Part shown: one piece after another, positions 1 through 6,688 of the stretch
Position numbering within the stretch: the stretch's first letter is position 1
How the letters are laid out: every line of letters begins with the position of its first letter
Source: Crocinitomicaceae bacterium
GTDB lineage: Bacteria; Bacteroidota; Bacteroidia; Flavobacteriales_G; Salibacteraceae
Assembly: GCA_018623405.1 (NCBI GenBank)
Contig: JAAZVO010000058.1
Location: forward strand, 1-12,300
Direction: 5' to 3'
DNA: 12,300 nt
Program-made: the position numbers and the translations under genes
The notes under the pieces: generated by a model
Databases searched by the model: none
Seen by the model: only the letters and a program-made list of their open reading frames with translations
Told to the model about the DNA's origin: nothing

Positions 1-1187
1 CCTCCATCTTGCGCCTCAGCTTGTACCGGATCTTGTCCTAATCCATTACCGGAATAATTGGTAACCTGAAAATTTCCACTTGCTTCATCAAAACCATATT
101 CAAATAAAATATCGTGAATACGATTATTTATAAAAAACAAGTTCGTAATCGCGCCTGATTGATAACCGGTAGGATTTTGATTTAAGTTTAGTGGAAAATT
201 AAAATCTAATGCCATTCCACCATCAGGACTAAATCCGGGGGCATTGTCGTTGTCTGCATCTTCATAAGCGTAAACATTATTTCCTCTGGTGATGGTATAT
301 TCTGCTCCAGTAACGCCATTAACATCATGCCACCCAAAAGGAGAGGCGGTTGGACTAGAAGGTCCAACTTCTATTGAGCTGCTCCCATGACTAGGACTTT
401 CTATTGGAAAAGGAAAAACATGATATTGTTCTGTTCCTGTGGCTTTAGAGGTAGGAGGAATTGGTGACGGATTTTTTGGTAATACATGATGATTGTGATC
501 GCACGCATCAAATGCACAATTAGTTATCCAATCAATCCGATTCAATTCATTGCCTGAATATGCATCAATATACATTTGCCACCAATGGTCTCTTTCTAAT
601 TCTTGAATAGAAACAATCCAAACTTCTCTAATTTCTTCGCCATTGTTCCACAACCCCTTTGAAACATCAATATCTTCTCGGCTTAAATCTCCCTTATTAA
701 ATCTAAAATTTGAATTTTGGTTAAGAGAAATTTCAGAACCGGGGTTTCCGCTAAGTCCGAGAATTTCTTTGGCCGATAAAACCGCTTGATAAGGAGAAAT
801 AGTTTCACCTCCTTTTAAGATATACCTGCTTTTAATATTTGAAACTAAATTACTAGCAACCCTTAAAACACTGTCGGCATTATTTAATGTGATGTTGGCT
901 GTAGCGTTTAACAGCTTTTTGCCTTCTATAGTTTGCCTTAAATAAACATGACGGATTTTACCTTTTCCTGAAAAATAATCATCAGTAACTTCCCATGATG
1001 AGATATCTTCTGGTGACACATTTAGTTCTTCTAAATGAGCCTCCAAGAATTTTTGAATTGATTTAATTGCAGGGGCTTGAGAAGTACTATTTTGAACACC
1101 TTTCAGTGATTCAGTTTCTTGGGCAGAAACACTTGAAAAAATCACAGTAAAAGAAAATACAAAGCCAATAAGGTTTTTAAAATTCAT
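1..1187 (-). CDS. Secreted M36 (fungalysin-type) metalloprotease, N-terminal part, runs off left edge
   Basis: I translated the minus strand from the ATG at 1187-1185; it is open for 395 codons to the window edge. Residues 1-23 form a signal peptide (MNFKNLIGF...SVSAQ). The next part resembles a fungalysin/thermolysin-type propeptide, with lines such as SPYQAVLSAKEILGL. After it come hallmark stretches preceding the M36 catalytic domain: GWHDVNGVTGAEYTITRGNN, then YEDADNDNAPGFSPDGG, then NLFFINNRIHDILFEYGFDE and GNFQ, ending in AQAQDGG. In M36 enzymes the zinc site HEXXH lies downstream of this region, so it would be beyond the left edge and cannot be confirmed. The protein is expected to be exported, self-processed by removal of the propeptide, and to degrade external protein; a type IX secretion C-terminal domain is likely but not visible. 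No frameshift or stop is seen in the visible part. Confidence 0.88.
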   Translation of the reverse strand, partial: MNFKNLIGFVFSFTVIFSSVSAQETESLKGVQNSTSQAPAIKSIQKFLEAHLEELNVSPEDISSWEVTDDYFSGKGKIRHVYLRQTIEGKKLLNATANITLNNADSVLRVASNLVSNIKSRYILKGGETISPYQAVLSAKEILGLSGNPGSEISLNQNSNFRFNKGDLSREDIDVSKGLWNNGEEIREVWIVSIQELERDHWWQMYIDAYSGNELNRIDWITNCAFDACDHNHHVLPKNPSPIPPTSKATGTEQYHVFPFPIESPSHGSSSIEVGPSSPTASPFGWHDVNGVTGAEYTITRGNNVYAYEDADNDNAPGFSPDGGMALDFNFPLNLNQNPTGYQSGAITNLFFINNRIHDILFEYGFDEASGNFQVTNYSGNGLGQDPVQAEAQDG

Positions 1188-1256
1188 AAATAAGAGATGT
1201 AATTATGTAAAGGAAACTAGCTAAACTAGACATGATTTTGCAGCAAATTAAGCCCG

Positions 1257-1288
1257 TAAATATAAGGTTAAAAACCACTATTCTTCAA
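1257..1288 (-). promoter_or_regulatory. Candidate promoter of the M36 protease gene
   Basis: Read on the minus strand, TTG (1288-1286) is followed after 21 bases by TATATTTA (1264-1257), close to the Bacteroidota -33 TTTG / -7 TAnnTTTG pattern with suitable spacing. It would give a leader of roughly 60 bases before the ATG at 1187. The -7 box lacks the final G, so this is a moderate match only. Confidence 0.4.
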
Positions 1289-1460
1289 CTATTAATTAAA
1301 CATAGTTTATTTCCCTAAGGTTCAAATCCTGCAAAATTGAATATTCATTAACTTGATTTCGCATTTGAGTTAGTTTAGAAATTATCTGCCACATTCAGTT
1401 AGAAAACCAAAATGATAAAACCACTTATCAAAAAATAAGCTAGGATAAATCCTATGCAAT

Positions 1461-1468
1461 TAGTTTTG
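1461..1468 (+). promoter_or_regulatory. Candidate -7 box for the S9 peptidase gene
   Basis: TAGTTTTG matches the Bacteroidota -7 consensus TAnnTTTG exactly and lies 19 bases before the ATG at 1488, implying a very short leader. I find no convincing TTG-type -33 element about 20 bases upstream, so the call is weak. Confidence 0.35.
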
Positions 1469-1487
1469 AGAAAAACAAAACATTACC

Positions 1488-2126
1488 ATGAGGTATTTCT
1501 TTTTACTCCTTATTTGCGCTATGTCTTTACTTTCTGATGCCCAAGAAAACTTAAACTTTCAAAAACCTTCAAAAGAAATTCTAGATCTTGTTGATGTTCC
1601 CTTGGCGCCATACGTAATAATGGACGAGGCCAAAGAAAACATGATCTTAATCTATCGTGATCAATTTAAATCTATCGAAGAATTATCTAAAGAAGAGCTT
1701 CGTTTGGCCGGATTAAGAATTGACCCGGTTACCAATATTGGTTCAAGAACTTCCTTTTTTACCAATATGAAAATTAGGCGAATGAATGATTTAAAAAGTG
1801 AGCCTATTCAAATAAAAGGACTTCCTAAAAATCCAAAAATTTCGAACTTAAAATGGTCAACAGACCAAAGAATGATGGCCTTTACTCACACCAATTCAAA
1901 AGGGGTAGAACTTTGGTTATTAGATTTAAAAACGGCAACCGCCAAAAAATTAACAAACCTTGTTTTAAATGCCAATATGGGGAATGTAATCAATTGGTTT
2001 AAAGATGATAAATCTGTGTTGGTTACTGTAATTCCACAAAACAAGAAGCCACTTATATATAAAGAATCAGCTATTCCAACCGGACCAACAATTTCTGTAA
2101 ACGATGGAAAAAAAAGCCCAAAATAG
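1488..2126 (+). CDS. S9D-type serine peptidase, N-terminal fragment (signal peptide and first propeller part), ended by frameshift
   Basis: This 212-residue frame starts at an ATG with a clear signal peptide (MRYFFLLLICAMSLLSDAQ), so the product is periplasmic or secreted. Residues 71-87 (LRLAGLRIDPVTNIGSR) are a signature of the glutamyl-endopeptidase-like branch of prolyl oligopeptidases (MEROPS S9D, which includes plant chloroplast glutamyl endopeptidase). Later segments resemble the first beta-propeller blades (LKWSTDQRMMAFTH). The family-like sequence runs up to VNDGKK at 2100-2114, then the frame switches to SPK and stops. The missing continuation lies in the +1 frame directly after an 8-A run (2108-2115). 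With seven A's the two frames would join into one open frame of 805 residues, about the expected family length. By itself this fragment has no catalytic residues. Confidence 0.8.
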   Translation: MRYFFLLLICAMSLLSDAQENLNFQKPSKEILDLVDVPLAPYVIMDEAKENMILIYRDQFKSIEELSKEELRLAGLRIDPVTNIGSRTSFFTNMKIRRMNDLKSEPIQIKGLPKNPKISNLKWSTDQRMMAFTHTNSKGVELWLLDLKTATAKKLTNLVLNANMGNVINWFKDDKSVLVTVIPQNKKPLIYKESAIPTGPTISVNDGKKSPK

Positions 2127-3906
2127 AACCTATCAAGACCTTTTGAAAAACAAAAACGATGAATTTAACTTCGAGCAATTGGCAAGCTCTGAAATTTATG
2201 AAGTTGGCATTGATGGCACTGCCAAACTTTGGTTAAAAAGTGATATGTATAGAGGTATCGATGTCTCACCTGACGGAAAATATGTATTGGTTACCACGGT
2301 TAAAAAACCCTTTTCTTATTTAGTTCCTTATTTCAGGTTTCCATCAAACACAAGCGTTTACAATAAATCGGGCAAATTAGTAAACTCAATTGTAGATGTG
2401 CCTTTAACCGAAGAACTACCTCAAGGGTTTATGGCTGGAAGAACAGGACGTAGAGACATTAATTGGAGAGATGATAAACCCTCTACCCTCATGTATGTTG
2501 AGGCGCTAGATGGTGGAGACCCTGAAAATAAAGTTGAGTTTAGAGATGAAGTATTTTTACTTGAAGCACCTTTTAACGGCACTCCAAAAAGCATATTAAG
2601 AACTAAATACCGCTTTAATAGAATTATTTGGGGCAATGATGATTATGCCATTGCTTATGATTATTGGTGGAATACCAGAATGTTGGTTACTACTTGCTTT
2701 AGTCCTGAAGGAAACAGAGCTCCAAAAATGCTTTCTGAAAGAAACTACCAAGATAGATACAACGACCCCGGAAACTTTGAAACTGTAAGAAATGAAAATG
2801 GTATGCAAGTATTGATGCTTAATGGCTCCAATGCGTATTTATTAGGCGATGGATTTTCTGAAAAAGGCCAATTTCCATTCTCAAGCACCATCAACCTCAA
2901 CTCAGGAGAAACTAAAAAACTTTACACTTCAACTTACACAGATAAAATTGAAGACTTAAGAGGCTTCGACCCAAAAAAGAACCAACTACTTGTTAGGATT
3001 GAGTCTCCTTCGGATTATCCAAATTATTACTTCAGAAATGTAAAATCAAAGAAGGCTTCTCAACTTACTAACTTTAAAAACCCTTTCCAAGTTTTAGCAG
3101 AAGTACATAAAGAAGTAATTACCTACAAGCGAGATGATGGGTTAGAATTAAGCGGAACACTTTATCTTCCTGTTGGGTACGATAAAACCAAAAAAGAAAA
3201 ATTACCAATGATTTTGTGGGCCTACCCACGTGAGTTTAAAGATAGGGCTAGTGCAAGCCAAAACACCAAAAATCCCAATGAATTTACTTATCCATTTTGG
3301 GGCTCGCCTTTGTATTGGCTTACTAAAGGTTATGCAGTATTAGATGATGCCGCTTTCCCCATTATTGGTGAGGGAGATGAAGAACCAAACGACAGCTTTA
3401 GAAAACAATTGGTGGCAGATTCCAAAGCAGCTATTGATGCGGTTGATGGTTTAGGTTATATCGATAGAAATAAAGTGGCGGTAGGTGGCCACAGCTATGG
3501 GGCTTTTATGGTAGCCAACTTGCTTACCCATTCAGATTTATTTGCTGCAGGAATTGCAAGGTCGGGTGCTTACAACAGAACCCTTACCCCTTTCGGTTTT
3601 CAAAGTGAAGAACGTAACTATTGGGAAGCTCCCGAGGTTTATTATAACATGTCGCCATTTATGCATGCTGATAAAATGAAAACTCCCTTGTTGTTAATTC
3701 ATGGCGAGGCAGACAACAACTCAGGCACCTATCCTATGCAAAGCGAACGCTACTTTAATGCCTTAAAAGGATTAGGAGCAACTGTTAGATTAGTTATGCT
3801 ACCTAAAGAAAGCCATGGGTATGCAGCTAAAGAAAACATTTTACATATGTTATGGGAGCAAGACCAATGGTTAGACACCTATGTAAAAAATACCAAAGCG
3901 GAATAA
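2104..3906 (+). CDS. S9D-type (glutamyl-endopeptidase-like) serine peptidase, main propeller and catalytic domain
   Basis: This is the continuation of the preceding S9 fragment in the +1 frame; the two overlap by 23 bases. The start is nominal: an ATG exists at 2104, but family similarity (RTYQDLLKN at residues 8-16) begins directly after the frame change, so the natural start is at 1488. The N-terminal two thirds is beta-propeller. The C-terminal third is an alpha/beta hydrolase with all three catalytic residues visible: Ser464 in GGHSYGAFM, Asp537 in HGEADNN and His571 in KESHGY. IIGEGDEEPND and ARSGAYNRTLTPFGFQ are also very like plant glutamyl endopeptidase, suggesting cleavage after acidic residues, although specificity is inferred. 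Translated alone it would lack a signal peptide and the first propeller part and would probably be inactive or mislocalised. The end overlaps the following barrel gene. Confidence 0.85.
   Translation: MEKKAQNRTYQDLLKNKNDEFNFEQLASSEIYEVGIDGTAKLWLKSDMYRGIDVSPDGKYVLVTTVKKPFSYLVPYFRFPSNTSVYNKSGKLVNSIVDVPLTEELPQGFMAGRTGRRDINWRDDKPSTLMYVEALDGGDPENKVEFRDEVFLLEAPFNGTPKSILRTKYRFNRIIWGNDDYAIAYDYWWNTRMLVTTCFSPEGNRAPKMLSERNYQDRYNDPGNFETVRNENGMQVLMLNGSNAYLLGDGFSEKGQFPFSSTINLNSGETKKLYTSTYTDKIEDLRGFDPKKNQLLVRIESPSDYPNYYFRNVKSKKASQLTNFKNPFQVLAEVHKEVITYKRDDGLELSGTLYLPVGYDKTKKEKLPMILWAYPREFKDRASASQNTKNPNEFTYPFWGSPLYWLTKGYAVLDDAAFPIIGEGDEEPNDSFRKQLVADSKAAIDAVDGLGYIDRNKVAVGGHSYGAFMVANLLTHSDLFAAGIARSGAYNRTLTPFGFQSEERNYWEAPEVYYNMSPFMHADKMKTPLLLIHGEADNNSGTYPMQSERYFNALKGLGATVRLVMLPKESHGYAAKENILHMLWEQDQWLDTYVKNTKAE
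2108..2115 (+). other. A8 homopolymer at the frame change in the S9 peptidase
   Basis: Eight A's follow GATGG. Upstream family-like sequence is in the frame of 1488, and downstream family-like sequence is in the frame of 2104. Removing one A (or adding two) joins them as ...NDGKKAQNRTYQD... The site could be a true indel, a transcriptional slippage site, a phase-variable tract, or a homopolymer sequencing error. A -1 ribosomal shift would not restore the frame; +1 or -2 is required. Confidence 0.8.
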
Positions 3907-4483
3907 TTTAAAACTTCCGGTAATTACCCTATTTATATTCTGTTTTGGCTTTGCAAAGGCCCAAAATGACAACCCTTTTCGGTTTTTTAAGGAAGAAAAA
4001 GAGTTTACCTATGGCTTGAACAATAGGCGTACCTTCATTCTTGACGATTTTACCACAATTTATGGAATTTATGCAGGAGTAGCATATGGTGAAAAAGTAA
4101 AGCATGTGCTTACTTTAAACTCAACTTTATTTTATATAGGAAACAAGCCACCTAATATGGTTAGGCTAAACTTTATAGGTTTTTCGGAAGAGTTTTATTT
4201 CTTTAGAAGAAATAAATGGGCTATTTGTACTTATGCTCATGGTGGAGTTGGTCAATTAAATAATAGTTCTCCTCTAATAGCTTTAGAAAACATAAAAGAA
4301 TGGGTTTATCCTACCGAATGGGGATTACATACTGAATATTCTCTTTGGCCTTGGCTAAACTTAAGAACGGGTATTGGATACCGATATGTTTTAAATAAAC
4401 CAAGCTTAAATATTGATGGAGTTTACTTAAAACTTGGCGCAACTCTAAATCCAAAAAAAATTATTAAAAACCATACCGAATAA
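3890..4483 (+). CDS. Outer-membrane beta-barrel protein of unknown function, atypical start (ATA) proposed
   Basis: The canonical-start version begins at TTG 4016, but the open frame extends upstream to a stop at 3884. The extension encodes a convincing signal peptide ending FCFGFAKAQ followed by NDNPFRFFKEEKEFTYGLNN, so the true N-terminus lies upstream. There is no ATG, GTG or TTG in that frame between the stop at 3884 and 4016. The best positioned initiator is ATA at 3890 (would read M-PKRNNLKLP...), overlapping the S9 gene by 17 bases. The mature part alternates aromatic and hydrophobic strands (TIYGIYAGVAYG, WAICTYAHGGVG, WLNLRTGIGYRY, GVYLKLGATL), as in small Bacteroidota outer-membrane barrels. 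The function is unknown. It may be translationally coupled to the peptidase. If the start is truly absent, this is a pseudogene. I am sure of the coding frame and unsure of the start. Confidence 0.65.
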   Translation: MPKRNNLKLPVITLFIFCFGFAKAQNDNPFRFFKEEKEFTYGLNNRRTFILDDFTTIYGIYAGVAYGEKVKHVLTLNSTLFYIGNKPPNMVRLNFIGFSEEFYFFRRNKWAICTYAHGGVGQLNNSSPLIALENIKEWVYPTEWGLHTEYSLWPWLNLRTGIGYRYVLNKPSLNIDGVYLKLGATLNPKKIIKNHTE

Positions 4484-4506
4484 AATAAATCTGAATTTGA
4501 ATAATT

Positions 4507-4541
4507 ACTTAAAGTATTTTATACTATAAGTTATTTTTTTT
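4507..4541 (+). terminator. AT-only hairpin plus T8 tract after the S9/barrel unit
   Basis: Arms ACTTAAAGTA (4507-4516) and TACTATAAGT (4522-4531) pair with one internal A:A mismatch around a 5-base loop and are followed by TA and eight T's (4534-4541). This has the shape of an intrinsic terminator, though the stem is nearly free of G/C and so would be weak. It lies 23 bases after the barrel stop codon and just before the putative start region of the next operon. Confidence 0.55.
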
Positions 4542-4556
4542 ACCACTTTCGCGAAA
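4541..4556 (+). promoter_or_regulatory. Putative -7 region and 10-bp palindrome before the DUF6786 operon
   Basis: TACCACTTTCG loosely resembles the -7 regions placed just ahead of Bacteroidota start codons, and it contains the perfect palindrome TTTCGCGAAA (4547-4556). It lies directly between the upstream terminator and the first codons of the DUF6786 gene, so it could be a promoter/operator. No TTG -33 element is evident. The call rests on position and symmetry only. Confidence 0.3.
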
Positions 4557-4566
4557 ATATTACGCG

Positions 4567-5685
4567 ATCCTCTCCTTTAAACAAGAAATAGAAAACCTAA
4601 AAGCATTTTGCGACATAAAGTGCTTAACCTCAGGTGCCTCAGTAGTTGCAGTTGCTCCCGATTTGCAAGGCAGGGTGCTTACAAGCTGCACAAATGAAAA
4701 CCATGAGGGGTTTGGTTGGGTAAACCACAAACTAATACAATCTAAAAAAAGCCAAGCGCACATTAATGCTTTTGGAGGTGAAGACCGTTTTTGGATTGGA
4801 CCTGAAGCAGGCAAGTTTGGAATTTTCTTTGAGCCCAACCAAGATCAAACTTTTACCAATTGGCAAACCCCTGCATGTATTGATAGTGAGCCATTTAAAG
4901 TTGTAAATACCTCAAATAATCGTATTGAATTATCTCATACAGCTAAATTCAAAAACTACCAAAACTTTGAGTTCGAAATAGGAATCAATCGCTTAATTCA
5001 AATTTTATCCAAAAAGCAAATTGCAAGTGCATTAAATCTAGAAGTAAATCACCAATTGAATTGTGTTGGATTTACAAGTGAAAACACTTTAGAAAATTTG
5101 TCTTCATCTCAATGGGATAAGTCAACCGGATTACTCAATATTTGGATTTTAGGGATGTTCAAGCCTTCAAACAAAGGTTGGGCATTATTGCCTACACAAA
5201 AAGGAGCAACCATAAACACCAACTATTTTAAATCTGATTTTGATAACCGCCTCATCGAAACAGAAAATATTACACTTTACAAAACCGATGGCAATGCAAA
5301 GGGAAAAATTGGATTGTCGCCAAAACATGATAAAAATGTAGTTGGTAGTTTCGACTTTGAAAAGACCATCCTTACTATCGTTACTTACGAAACCAATAAA
5401 GAAGATGTATTTTTAAATTCTGAATGGAATTTTGATGCCCCACCATACCTAGGTGATGTGTTGAATGTGTACAACGACGGTAAAAATGAAGACGGCTCCA
5501 TTCTAGGTCCTTACTATGAGCTAGAAACTTCATCCTCTTCAAAAGAGTTGAAAAAAAATGAGCGTATTTACCATAAACATAGTACCTTTCACCTTTCGGG
5601 TGATTTTTATGAGTTAAATCAAGTTTGTTGGTCGGTTTTTGGTGCCGATTTAAACACCCTAAAAAAACTGATAGATGGAAAATAA
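4567..5685 (+). CDS. DUF6786-family protein, no canonical start codon
   Basis: Family-like sequence includes SVVAVAPDLQGRVLTSC, FGWVNHKLI, HINAFGGEDRFWIGPEAGKF (FGGEDRFWIGPE at about residues 69-80), WQTPACIDSEPF and, near the end, LGPYYELE. I recognise this as the Bacteroidota family named DUF6786, a cytoplasmic beta-rich protein of about 370 residues with no known reaction. The only canonical in-frame start, TTG at 4663, would cut into the conserved APDLQGRV block and drop SFKQEIENLKAFCD, which matches the usual family N-terminus. The frame is open back to a stop at 4510 with no ATG/GTG/TTG, so I place the start at ATC 4567, where family members would have Met; this is a guess. No signal peptide is seen. 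The stop overlaps the start of the sugar kinase gene by 11 bases, so the two are probably translationally coupled. Confidence 0.7.
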   Translation: MLSFKQEIENLKAFCDIKCLTSGASVVAVAPDLQGRVLTSCTNENHEGFGWVNHKLIQSKKSQAHINAFGGEDRFWIGPEAGKFGIFFEPNQDQTFTNWQTPACIDSEPFKVVNTSNNRIELSHTAKFKNYQNFEFEIGINRLIQILSKKQIASALNLEVNHQLNCVGFTSENTLENLSSSQWDKSTGLLNIWILGMFKPSNKGWALLPTQKGATINTNYFKSDFDNRLIETENITLYKTDGNAKGKIGLSPKHDKNVVGSFDFEKTILTIVTYETNKEDVFLNSEWNFDAPPYLGDVLNVYNDGKNEDGSILGPYYELETSSSSKELKKNERIYHKHSTFHLSGDFYELNQVCWSVFGADLNTLKKLIDGK

Positions 5686-6688
5686 AAAAGTTGTTGTTTT
5701 AGGACCCATTCCTCGCGATACAATTACTACCCACCACGGTGAGGTAATAAAAAAATATGGCTGTGCCACACACACCTCTATTGCCTTATCAAACCTTATG
5801 GATGGAAAAGGGGAAATTTTTCCTGTAACACATGTAAGACAAAAAGATAAAAGTCCCGTATTAGATATTTTCAAAAACTACCCTAATATTGCTACAAATC
5901 ATATTTCTGATGAGTTTGATAGTGGCGATGTAATTCAGTTACAGTTTGTAGACCAAAACAAAAGGTTAGAAAAGCAAACTGCTGCCATGCACCCAATTTT
6001 ACCTAGCGATGTAAAAGAATTACTAGATGCTGATGTGGTGGTTTGTGTACCAGTTACCGATTATGAAGTTCCACTAGAAACCCTAAAGTTTATTCAAGAA
6101 TACTCTAACGCAACAATTGTTTTCGATGCGCACGGGCCTACCAACGGGTTATCTCACCAAGGCGATAGATTTATGAAACTTTGGGTAACACGAGATTTAT
6201 GGTTGCCTCATATTGATGTCCTTAAAATGAATTTAGAAGAAGCCGGTTGTAGTTGGTTTGAAAAAGAATATGATGTTGCCTCATTAAACGAAGAAAGAAG
6301 AATAAAACGTGAAGAAATACCTGATTTTGCAAGACATTGCTTAAACAATGGTTTAAGATCGCTTTACGTTACGCTAGATGAAAAAGGAGTTTTGGTATAT
6401 ACCGTTGAAAACAACCAATTAAGAGAAGATTGGGTAAAGTCAATTCCGGTAAAGCAAGTTATAGATACTACAGGCTGTGGCGATTCATTTGCAGGTGGAT
6501 TAGCCTATGGTTTGCTTAAAAACCGATTTGACTTTATTGGTGCTGCAAAATATGCAAATGCCATGGGAGCTCAGCGTACACAGGGTAAAACCTTTGATGT
6601 TTTTAAACCTATTGCCGAAACTGAAAAAATGATTGAATCTTTTTATGGAATGGAAGACTCAATTATTACCACTTTCTACGATTTATAG
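5675..6688 (+). CDS. PfkB/ribokinase-family carbohydrate kinase
   Basis: The 337-residue product has the PfkB fold signature near its C-terminus: DTTGCGDSFAGGLAYGL starts at residue 264, with the presumed catalytic base Asp270 and the anion-hole glycines before it. The N-terminus VVVLGPIPRDTITTHHGE replaces the usual GxxxxD pattern, and KKYGCATHTSIALSNL is the substrate-side Gly-rich stretch. It is expected to transfer phosphate from ATP to a sugar or nucleoside hydroxyl in the cytoplasm; the substrate cannot be deduced. The ATG lies inside the end of the DUF6786 gene and the stop TAG abuts the TTG of the next gene, so the three form one operon. GCGD in place of the commoner GAGD is a tolerated variation. 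Confidence 0.88.
   Translation: MENKKVVVLGPIPRDTITTHHGEVIKKYGCATHTSIALSNLMDGKGEIFPVTHVRQKDKSPVLDIFKNYPNIATNHISDEFDSGDVIQLQFVDQNKRLEKQTAAMHPILPSDVKELLDADVVVCVPVTDYEVPLETLKFIQEYSNATIVFDAHGPTNGLSHQGDRFMKLWVTRDLWLPHIDVLKMNLEEAGCSWFEKEYDVASLNEERRIKREEIPDFARHCLNNGLRSLYVTLDEKGVLVYTVENNQLREDWVKSIPVKQVIDTTGCGDSFAGGLAYGLLKNRFDFIGAAKYANAMGAQRTQGKTFDVFKPIAETEKMIESFYGMEDSIITTFYDL

Larger units (their letters stand above)
1188..1487. promoter_or_regulatory. Divergent intergenic region between the M36 and S9 peptidase genes
   Basis: This 300-base AT-rich spacer separates two divergently transcribed secreted-peptidase genes. I see no credible ORF or RNA gene in it. It holds a candidate minus-strand promoter for the M36 gene (1257-1288), a candidate plus-strand -7 box (1461-1468) for the S9 gene, and a short inverted repeat (1441-1454) just upstream of that box. 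The leader directly before the S9 ATG is A-rich without a Shine-Dalgarno sequence, as is usual in Bacteroidota. Confidence 0.55.

Noticed and set aside
1318..1333. AGGTTCAAATCCTGC resembles a tRNA T-arm
   Set aside because: Only a 3-bp stem forms around TTCAAAT, and no acceptor, D or anticodon arms can be found upstream or downstream. Chance similarity or at most an unrecognisable remnant.
2108..2126. Programmed -1 ribosomal frameshift at the A-rich slippery run
   Set aside because: A -1 shift leads into a third frame that soon reaches a stop (TGA after AAGACCTTT). Only +1 or -2 restores the peptidase.
2421..2808. Minus-strand open frames inside the S9 peptidase gene
   Set aside because: They are shadows of a clearly conserved plus-strand coding region, low in complexity and with no recognisable domain.
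4560..4838. Minus-strand open frame opposite the DUF6786 N-terminus
   Set aside because: The plus strand encodes conserved DUF6786 motifs here; the antisense frame has no family features or upstream signals.
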